Positions 55,745 through 64,000 of a stretch of 64,000 nt of DNA are shown here, one piece after another. The notes under the pieces are model-generated. The model saw only the letters and a program-made list of their open reading frames with translations. It was not told the origin of the DNA and made no database searches. Positions within the stretch are counted from its first letter, which is position 1, and every line of letters begins with the position of its first letter. The translations under genes and the position numbers were made by a program. The stretch is from Azolla caroliniana (lineage: Eukaryota; Polypodiophyta), in NCBI GenBank assembly GCA_043228905.1, contig JBHGNT010000009.1:2418001-2482000 (forward strand), in the 5' to 3' direction.

Positions 55745-55909
55745 TTATCCTCCCTTTTATGACCGCCTTTTCGAAAGCGTCATGGTGCAAGGGTGAGCTG
55801 AAGTACAAAATCAAAGTTGATTGATGACTGAGCGAGTCCTCGCCAGAAATAAGAGTTCAAATCTTGACATAACTGCCGTCATGTTTATGACATTATCCTC
55901 ATAAAGGGG

Positions 55910-56106
55910 TCCGAAGTATGCTTGCACATGCAAAGTTACCGAAGACATTCTGGGCTGAGGTGCTGATGACCACAGCGTATGTGATAAACCGATCACCATC
56001 AGTACCCTTCGACGGTGATATTCCACAAAGGGTGTGCCGCGACAAAGATGTTTCATATTGACACTTGAGGGTGTTTGGCTGTCTTGCCTATGTGCATGTG
56101 ACTAAG
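55910..56106 (+). pseudogene. Copia integrase fragment between inverted arms
   Basis: Encodes a degraded copia segment RSMLAHAKLPKTFWAEVLMTTAYVINRSPSVPFDGDIPQRV..., a TGA at about 56060, then LRVFGCLAYVHV. It matches Copia-1/2 integrase (33605-33720 plus 41012-41100). Confidence 0.85.
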
Positions 56107-56419
56107 TGTCACAGACATGACAACAGTCATGTCAAGATTTGAATCTTGACCTCTTGCAATATATAGTCAAGTGTTGTGTTCTAACCAACACATCCAAATA
56201 TATGGTCATGTTATGTGTATCTCAGTAGATTATTAGTAGATTATCTATTTCAAGTTCTAGGAGTTTTTAGAAAGTTCTAGAACTACAAGGTTCTAGAGGG
56301 TTCTACAATATTCACCCGAATATTCTCCAAAATATTCTAATGCATGTACTTCGACTCACAGTATAAATACTTGTAACCTCCTTGGTCCTTTTCAAGGGAT
56401 TCAACACCAGTCATTGACA
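56107..56419 (+). repeat. LTR-like arm G-right (about 313 bp)
   Basis: TGTCACAGACATGAC...GTCATTGACA with TATAAATA near 56362, in plus orientation. It interrupts copia integrase homology at CATGTGACTAAG. Confidence 0.65.
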
Positions 56420-56426
56420 CATCAAT

Positions 56427-57047
56427 CTAGTATTCTCGTTTCGCCTCATCTTTGTCACCTTGATCTTTATTTCTGTCTTCATCCTCGGTAAGACCATTTG
56501 TACCGTCATCATCTTCTAGTTCGATCTCGATGTCCATCCTTTCTTTCTTTCCGATTGATCTTTCGAACATTAAGACTTTATCCTCCCCCACTAATCTTTG
56601 TTCCCGCTCCGAGAGTTGAGCAAAATGATGCTCAAACTCTAGGAATGCTTGTGTTGCACTTCGGTGGGTCTTCTCCGATGTCACCCACTGGTCAAACTCG
56701 CGTCGATCTCGTCCCTTCGGTCTCTCATAGTCATATGTCTCTCGTAAAGATTCTTCAAAGGACCCCCATGTCGGGTTTTGTTGTTGTATCTTGTGGATTC
56801 TCTCTTGTAGTTCATCTGTGGCTACCCGACTGAAGGATATCACTTGCAATCCTTCCGGTATCCCATGTCGCATCATCGCCGCCTTGTAGTCACATAGATA
56901 ACGTGACACATCCTTTCCGTTGAATTGCCCGTTTCTTTGCACAAGTCATTCTACTTCCGATTTGATCTCTGACATCAAGCATTGTTCTTGTAGTATGTGG
57001 TTAAGCATCATCGTCATCATGGACATCGCCTCTTGTTGATTCGCCAT
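56427..57047 (-). pseudogene. gag: Gypsy-F gag fragment
   Basis: ATG at 57047 after the PBS; a TGA replaces the Arg codon of VERLVQRNG, then an open stretch from 56942 (QRNGQFNGKDVSRYLCDYKAAMMRHGIPEGLQVISFSRVATDELQ...) aligned with the Gypsy-A gag start. It is truncated after about 200 codons at arm G-right; the last residues (DKDEAKREY) come from the arm flank. AT-richer than Gypsy-A. Confidence 0.85.
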
Positions 57048-57064
57048 CTCCTTGCCAATCGTCT

Positions 57065-57082
57065 TCACGTCGGGTTCACCAA
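57065..57082 (-). other. Gypsy-F primer-binding site, tRNA-Trp type
   Basis: TGGTGAACCCGACGTGAA-type site on minus with the same 4-nt spacer to the LTR as Gypsy-A. Confidence 0.85.
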
Positions 57083-57333
57083 CTGTGTCGTGCCTTTCAA
57101 CGCCAGATCGTTGCGTGAGTCAGGTGGGAACCACTGGGGTTTTGGACTAGGAGGAGGAAGAATTTGAGACGAGTCTAATTATGAATAGATTATTAGAAAG
57201 AGAGATAGAAACTTGTGAATCCCACAAGTATAGTTGTTTTTAGTTTATCTTAATCGTAGTAATAAATTGAATTTATAGTTTAGAATAGATTAGAGTAGAT
57301 TGAGAAAAGAGATCAAAACTTGTGAATCCCACA

Positions 57334-57657
57334 AATATAATTTATTAATTGGTGTTTTTAGAAATATATCCAATTTCCAAATATTTCACACACTTATTAC
57401 ATTGTGCTCCCTATCCTTATATAGTAATAAGAGAGTCTTAGCAATCCATGCTTTTTCTCTAACTATGCCCTCCATGCCTTTTCTATCAATAGACTAATAT
57501 AATTTATTAATTGGTGTTTTTAGAAATATATCCAATTTCCAAATATTTCACACACTTATTACATTGTGCTCCCCATCCTTATATAGTGATGAGAGAGTCT
57601 TAACAATCCATGCTTTTTCTCTAACTATGCCCTCCATGCTTTTTCTATCAATAGACT
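57334..57657 (+). repeat. 162-bp tandem duplication in LTR-F
   Basis: 57334-57495 and 57496-57657 are near-identical direct copies starting AATATAATTTATTAATTGG. This lengthens the leader/promoter half of the LTR. Confidence 0.92.
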
Positions 57658-57851
57658 ATATGCTTTATCTAAAAGTGATAATGCTTTTTCTAACCTCATG
57701 CGTCTTTATCGACTATAGTGTTTATGCACGTTAAATGTGCATGTGTGGCTTTTTTCTATCATGCGTTTTTCTTCTAACTAAAGCTTTTTCCTAGAAAATA
57801 TGCGTGAAAAAAACCTTTCTATGTGGGATATCTGCTTTTTTAACACTTATG

Positions 57852-57922
57852 ATGTGTTAGTGTAATGGTATCGCTTTACATTATTAACATGGAGGTACAA
57901 GGTTTGAATCTTGCCCTATGCT
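57852..57922 (+). other. tRNA-like module in LTR-F
   Basis: TAGTGTAATGGTA (57858-57870) and CAAGGTTTGAATCTTG (57898-57913; 4-bp stem, 8-nt T-loop). ATGGTA to TTTGAATC spacing is 38 nt, the same as in LTR-A and the solo LTR. Confidence 0.55.
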
Positions 57923-57995
57923 TTCTTTTTCTTCATATTTATTCAATCGGTTATTTTATACGTTTTTCACGTAGTGTACGAAATACACTACGACA

Positions 57996-60900
57996 ACATG
58001 ATCACAATTTAGAGGATTCCTTAGTTAGGTACATCTCATGGTTTAAATGCATCCTTCCCGATATACCACCGATGCATCACGAGTGGGATTAGTAGGCACG
58101 TTGCTTAGTGGCTCAGCTTTGACATGGTTCGCACCTTTATTAGAACAAAGATCTCCATTGTTGAATAATTTTGAGGAATTTATTAGCGAGTTTAAAGCCT
58201 GTTTCGGGGACACCGATAGCATTAGGACGACAATCAATAAAATTCGAAGATTGCGTCAAGGTGATCATCCAGCCTCAGCCTATGCTTCAGATTTCCTTTT
58301 ACTCGCTGACGATATTCCCTGGGATGATCTAGCATTGATGGAGGAGTTTCGATTTGGCCTTCAAAATGATGTCAAAGATTTACTTCTAACTTTTCTTGAA
58401 GAACCAAAGTCGGTCAGAGCGGTGCGTTGCGATAACAGACTTTTCGAACGACGTTCGGAACGTCAATTACAAATGCCAAGAACAAGGTTGGAGCCCACAT
58501 ATGGGCCACATATGCCTCAATCATAACAAAACCATTTGCAAGGGAGTCATATAATGCGTCTCCAGCAAATACTCCAACCCTGATGGAAATCGACACTACA
58601 TGTTGTCGCGGACCGTTATCGAAAGAGGAAACGCAACGATGCCAAGCAAATCGACTATGTCTTTATTGCGGTGGACTGGGGCATATTGTTGTAAACGATC
58701 CCCATATGCCAAGAAGACAGGTAAATCAAATAGCCGCTAGTACTAATAGTAATAAGCCCGACTCTATTTCATTAGGAGTGTTTGATCGTTCTAATATCCC
58801 AAGCCTATCAAACAAATTTGAAGTCCTTAGTCAATTGGAAGAAGAGTTAAACAACTAAGTCTAGCCAAAATTGGAGCCGTTTGGTTGGACAACCCTAAAG
58901 CTATGCAACCCATTAGTGGTTCCATTCCCTCTAAGAAAGTTAGCAATGTCTTCCTAGCTCAAGTAACAATTAGTACTAAAAGTACTTCTCTAGTATATGT
59001 CTTAGCACTCCTAGATTCCGGTGCTAATTCTTGCTTCATGGATAAGAATTTTGCCCAAGCTCATTAGATATCCTTAAGAAAACTCCCTTTCACAGCCTCT
59101 GTAGTAGTCATTGATGGTTGACCCATTGCTTTCGGAAATATCGTAGAAGAGTCAGAGCCAATTAGTGTTGTTGTAGATAATTTGGCATGTGTTGTATCAT
59201 TCAATATAATTAGTAGTTCAGAACATCCCATTGTTTTGGGGTTACCATGGTTCAAGTTACACAATCCGGACATAGATTAGAGAACAAGAGAAATCTGGTA
59301 TCGACAACCTCGAGAATCTACTCATAAGGTTTCACCCATTTCACTACATCAACTGCGTGAGGAAGGATGCAAGGAATCAATGTTTGTATTCGCGGTATCA
59401 GTAAAAGCTTCCAACACCACTAAAGAAGAATCCATAGTTCAACTTCCAGAGAAGTATCGTCATTATGCCGACGTGTTTGATAAGGTACAAGCCAGTACTC
59501 TTCCTCACCATCGTCCATATGATTGTCCCATTGATTTACAACCAAGAAAAGAGGCACCATGGGGACCGATCTACACCTTGTCAGCAACCGAGCTAGAAGT
59601 CCTTCGAGCCTACATAGAGGAGAATTTGGCAAACAGGTTCATTCGACATTTGAAATCTCCAACCGACGCACCCATTTTCTTTGTCAAGAAAAGGATGGAT
59701 CAATTCATCTCGTCATGGATTACTGTGGCTTGAATAAGGTCACCATCAGGAATAGGTATGCACTTCCCCTTATCTCGAGTCTTTTAGAACGGATTAATGG
59801 TGCAAAGTTCTTCACAAAGATCGACTTATGGATCTGGCCGGGAGATGAATGGAAGAACGCTTTTTGCACCCAATACGGGTACTTCGAGTATACGGTTATG
59901 CCATTTGGTCTCACCAATGCGCCAACAATCGTCCAACACATGGCAAATGATATCTCTTGGATATCTTTTTGATCATCTATTTGGATGAGCTACTAGTTTA
60001 TTTGAAGACTCAAGAAGAGCATGATTCTCATGTACTATTAGTACTAAAACGACTTCGAGAACATGGTTCTTATGCAAAATTGGAAGATTGTAGTTTTGCG
60101 TGCAACCAAGTGGAATTTCTAAGCTATGTCAGCTCCATGGATCTAGCTAAGGTCAAAACTATGGTAGAGTGGAAGACTCCCCATTCGTTGCGAGATGTCC
60201 AATGTTTTTTAGGCTTCGCAAATTTCTACAAGTTTATACAGGACTACTCAAAGCTTTTTTACCTCTAACATAGCTTACCAAGAAGGGATAGTCGTTTGTT
60301 TCGTCTAAGGAAGCGGACACAACTTTTGTAAGTTATAAGAAAGCATTGACATCAGCTCATGTTGATCTGAAAAAACCGTTCATCATGGAGGCAGAGGTGT
60401 CAGATTTCACCCTTGGTAGCATTCTGTCACAACAAGGCGATGATGAAAAACTACATCTTGTGGCTTTCCACCCACGCAAGTTTGATCGCCGAAATCAAGT
60501 ACGAGATACATGACAAGGAGCTATTGGCAATAGTGGACTCTTTTGCACAATGGAGGCATTTTTTAGAGGGATCTTGTCATCAAGTCACTGTATTCAGTGA
60601 TCACAAAAACCTTGCCTATTTCTAGAATGCTCGTGTATTAAATCAACGACAAGCTCGGGGGGCCCAATTCCTCACTCGTTTCGACTTCAAAATTACATAT
60701 TGTCCTGGGAAGTAACAAGGGAAGGCAGATGCATTATTTTGGCGTTCGTATCTAGCACCTCGTCCCAGTGAGCCAACATTCGATAATCAAAAGCAAGTCA
60801 TCCTGGGACCAACATGATTACAAGCAACGTGGGTTTTTGACACTCTATTGGATTCCCACATTATCGAGACCATACGTGAGGACTTAAAGACATACACTTT

Positions 60901-62080
60901 CGCTCAAGCCATTTAGCACAAATTGATCTCTCATGGGCAACCTGTTCATAGTCATAACAACCAGGTACGAACTATCGACAATTCAAATGTCATGATGGAT
61001 TACTATTCTTTAAGAAACTCTTGTATGTTCCCAATGGTTCTTGTTGCCTTCGGGTAGTCCAAAATTGTCATTACACATATACAACTGGACATTTTGGTAG
61101 TACTAAAACGTTGGATTTAGTACAACGATCATTTTGGTGGCTTCATATGCGACGATTTGTCGACGACTATGTTCAGACATGTGATACATGTTGCAGAGCA
61201 AAGTTGCCAAGACATCATCCATATGGTTTATTGGAACCATTACCAATTCCAAGCAAACCGTGGCAGCCCATTTCTCTAGATTTTATCACAGATCTTCCAA
61301 CTTCAAAGGAATTTGATGCGATCTTGACAATAGTAGATCGATATACTAAGATGGCACATTTCTTGCCTTGTACTAAGGCAATCACTAGTGAAGAAACTAC
61401 CAAAATTGTCATGCATGAGGTATTTCGGCATCATGGCCTCCCGGATAGTATCATCAGTGACCGTGGACCTCAATTCGTCTTGAAATTCTAGAAGCATCTC
61501 TTCAAAATGCTCAAGGTCATGTGTAACCTCTCCTACGACTATCTCCCTCAAACAGATGGACAAGCAGAACGAATAAATCAAACGTTGGAACAATATCTTT
61601 GGTGTTTTCTAAGCTATCAACAAGATGATTGGGCAGATATTCTCCACTTTGCCGAATTTGCTTATAATAACTCTATCCACTCATCGACTAGGGTTACACC
61701 ATTTTATGCTTATGCAGGCTATCATCCTTGATGGTGTGTGTTCGAAACTCCGGAGTTACCCACAAATCCTCGTGCAGAGGATCATTTGGAGCGGCTACGC
61801 AAGATACATGCAAACCTATCTACTCATTTACATCAAGCTCAACAAACATAGAAGGATTATGCGGATCGTCATCGACTTCCATCCTATGTTGACATTGGAA
61901 ATCGGGTATGGTTATTACGACGACACATCAAGACTACTCGACCATGCGATAAATTGGATTATCGATGATTAGGTCCTTTCCGTATTATCGGAAAAGTTAA
62001 TTGATAGGGTGTATAAGATAGATGATAGTCGTACACAATATGAGGGCTTGATCAAACCGATTAGATGGAGTTGTGAATTA
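57996..62080 (+). pseudogene. Gypsy-H, decayed Tf1/sushi-like element
   Basis: Gag core (GSALTWFAPLLEQRSPLLNNFEEFISEFKACFGDTD... at 58047-58526), damaged knuckle CLYCGGLGHIVVND, protease LALLDSGANSCFMD, RT ([51 protein letters not shown] where an active RT has YLDD), RNase H, and integrase (GHFGSTKTLDLVQRSFWW...CDTCCRAKLPRHHPYGLLEPLPIP, DFITDLPTS, ISDRGPQFVLKF, DGQAERINQTLEQYL). Many stops and frameshifts. Integrase wording resembles the Tf1/sushi branch of gypsy. LTRs were not identified; Gypsy-F interrupts its start. Confidence 0.85.
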
Positions 62081-63600
62081 TAATAGATTATATAGATCTA
62101 GGTAACTACGATTTAGACAAGAAAACTCAAGAAATTAAGATAAAAGGTAGGGAAGATGAGAAAGAGATAAGAATGTTATAATATTCTACTTCAAATCAAT
62201 ACAAAGAGGATAAACTCCACAATGAACTTAAAAACCAAAGACCTTCTTACTACCCATCATTCCTAAGAACCATCTTCTTCCACTAAGATACCTCCTCCTA
62301 ACACCCCTCCTCTATTAGGATCATAGATTGACACATGCGTGATATTCGCCATATTCTCCATGCGTGATATTCTCAATATTCGAGAATACAAAATGGCCCT
62401 AAGAATATTTAAAAACCATTCGTTTTGTAAAATAAATATACAAACAATTAATTAATTAATTAATTTAAAAATAAATAAATTTAATTCACTAAAAAAAAGA
62501 ACAATTATTCATTAATAATTTATAAAAATATGATTAGTATAAACTCTCCTTTCTAGTGTCAAATAAAAAAAGAGGAGAGTTTATGAACCTTTATTTTATT
62601 TAAATAATTGATTTTTTTATTTAAAAAAAACGAATATTTTTTTATTTACTATGAAAACATGATTAATGTGAAGTCTCAATTTTAATGTCACGTAAAAATA
62701 TCCATAAATTTTGGGAAAAGAAAAGGTGAAGAATTAATGAACCTTTCTTTTATTTTATTTATTTATTAAAAATAAAGCGAAAATTTATTTTATTTTATTT
62801 ATTTATTTGGTAAAGAATCAAGATCTCCAATGAAAATTTATTACTGTCAAGTCTCTCTCAACTCTCTATTTTATTATCCCCTTTTTATTGTCAAGTCCCC
62901 CTTTTTTTCCTAAGAAACTAAAAGGAGGGAGTTCACCTCCTTTTTTTTACTTTTTTTTTTAAACGAATACTTGACCACACGAATGTATGCGTATTCGTTT
63001 GCATTCGAATGGAAAATCCCACGAATGCGAATATGTCAATCTATGATTAGGATCCTCTTCTAAGACAATCACTTTCTCTTTTATAATTTTCTTCTTCTTC
63101 CTCGTTCACGCTATTTTTAGAAGCTTTTTATCTCCTATTTTAGCTAAGACCCAACGACCTTCTAATTTAGTGATTTAAAAAGATATAGATAGCTCTCTTT
63201 ACAAGCTTTCTAACCCATATTTAAACATAATATTTGGGTGAAAAACGAAGGAGTTATGACCATTCCTTTTTACTGATTTTTTTAATTCGCTTTTTCTCTT
63301 TTTAGTTTTCTCTTGGTCTCTTACTTTTACTTTTGACTTCTTCCTAAGGTCTTGGTTCGTGTTCTTAGCCTCCAAATGTGAATTATCCATACTTTATATT
63401 CTTCTAATGTTCAATGGCTTAGATTCTAAAAACACTTTCACATTTAGCCCTCCCCCTTGCTATGACGAAGCACTTAATGGTAGTACTTAACAAACGAAAA
63501 GCTCTCTCGCCAATCTCTTGGCTATAGACAATGAGAGAGATATAATAAAAAAGAAAATAAAAAGATGTGAGTAAAACCCCCGCTAATCGGTAGGAAAAAC
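62081..63600. other. AT-rich stretch without recognisable genes
   Basis: Very AT-rich with (AATT)n near 62448, poly-T runs, and two diverged direct copies of about 130-160 bp sharing ATGATTA-T-TGAA/TAAA and AATGAACCTTT-TTTTATTT (near 62528-62610 and 62648-62770). No coding similarity seen. Confidence 0.55.
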
Positions 63601-63612
63601 CTCACACTTCTA

Positions 63613-63636
63613 AACACACACACACACACACACACA
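63613..63636 (+). repeat. (AC)n microsatellite
   Basis: About twelve AC units. Confidence 0.95.
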
Positions 63637-63993
63637 TTGACAATTGCCATCACCATCTTTCTCCTTGTCAACACAAAGAAAGAGGTTACTACAGTTATTA
63701 TGTCTTTCTCCATACACAAGTAGGGCCATGGGATACATAACTCTTGATAGAAGTAAGCATGTCAACATATAAATGAATCTTTCAAGTGAGCAAACCTTTT
63801 GCACAAATACCTTCAAAGCTTCGAGACTTGTTGGAATGATCATCTTTTGAATTACGTTGATCTTTGAATTATCCACATCTTCTTGGCACAACACATTGTC
63901 CACACTACCTTGTTTTGTATAAATGACCATTTGATCTACAATCTCATCTCGGAAAGGAAGTGAAATTTGATCTCGTTTGGTCGAATCATTCAA
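63637..63993 (-). pseudogene. Possible gypsy pol fragment at right edge
   Basis: INVIQKMIIPTSLEALKVFVQKVCSLERFIYML resembles the gypsy RT thumb/connection segment (IPTSLKELQ-F-G-..-RFI pattern). The preceding part is not clearly RT-like and the frame ends in microsatellite-coded Cys-Val, so this is a weak call. Confidence 0.3.
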
Positions 63994-64000
63994 GGGTTTG

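Larger units (their letters stand above)
57087..57995 (-). repeat. 5' LTR of Gypsy-F (909 bp)
   Basis: On minus TGTCGTAGTGTATTTCG...GGCACGACA, like LTR-A at both ends. Contains a 162-bp tandem duplication and a tRNA-like module. The right flank 57996 starts ACAT and continues as Gypsy-H, in which it probably inserted. Confidence 0.88.

Noticed and set aside
1-64000. CRISPR array, phage or prokaryotic defence system
   Set aside because: The repeats are LTRs, minisatellites and microsatellites; gene content is plant retrotransposon throughout.

Overview
This window is nuclear DNA of a land plant with a large, repeat-packed genome. The evidence is the dense nest of Ty1/copia and Ty3/gypsy LTR retrotransposons, primer-binding sites matching plant-type nuclear tRNAs, and one DUF761-type (plant-specific) protein gene. 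I cannot name the species. I see no rRNA, intact tRNA, CRISPR, operon or prokaryotic features. Of 64 kb, only about 49.1-55.4 kb and 62.1-63.6 kb look free of recognisable retroelement coding sequence.

Layout. (1) 1-31163 is a deep nest. Gypsy-A copy 1 (minus, 1-5314, cut by the window edge) and Gypsy-C (minus, 5699-22174) both sit inside Copia-1 (plus, 5315-26366). Gypsy-B (minus, 11979-18680) sits inside the reverse transcriptase of Gypsy-C, and a solo LTR (12794-13747) sits inside Gypsy-B. Copia-1 itself lies in Gypsy-D (minus, 26367-29100), which lies in Gypsy-E (minus, 29101-31163). Target-site duplications and rejoined reading frames support the inner layers directly. (2) 31164-43789 is Copia-2 (plus), a sister of Copia-1, carrying an almost intact, young Gypsy-A copy 2 (33722-41011). 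(3) 43790-47946 is a patchwork: LTR-B-like fragment, copia RT fragment, full LTR-B, gypsy gag fragment, then Copia-J with a nearly complete pol, followed by a probable LTR to about 49053. (4) 49054-55200 is AT-rich host DNA with one convincing gene, a single-exon DUF761 protein at 52472-53548 with TATA box and a GA/GT tract in its leader. (5) 55200-57995 holds two LTR-like arms in inverted orientation around a copia integrase scrap, then a Gypsy-F gag fragment with PBS and LTR. (6) 57996-62080 is a decayed Tf1/sushi-like gypsy (Gypsy-H), followed by AT-rich DNA and a possible gypsy scrap at the right edge.

How it works together. Gypsy-A copy 2 has both 813-bp LTRs, a tRNA-Trp-type PBS, a gag-protease ORF and a separate protease-less pol ORF with complete RT, RNase H and integrase. 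It is the only element here that looks potentially autonomous. Pol is in the -1 frame and overlaps the gag stop codon at a T5 run, so expression by -1 frameshifting is plausible. Gypsy-C carries an extra sense-strand gene of about 945 codons between integrase and 3' LTR, with its own TATA-like boxes and upstream direct repeat; I consider it the most interesting item. A second recurring theme is tRNA-like box A/box B modules inside the LTRs of several families, with identical internal spacing in three of them.
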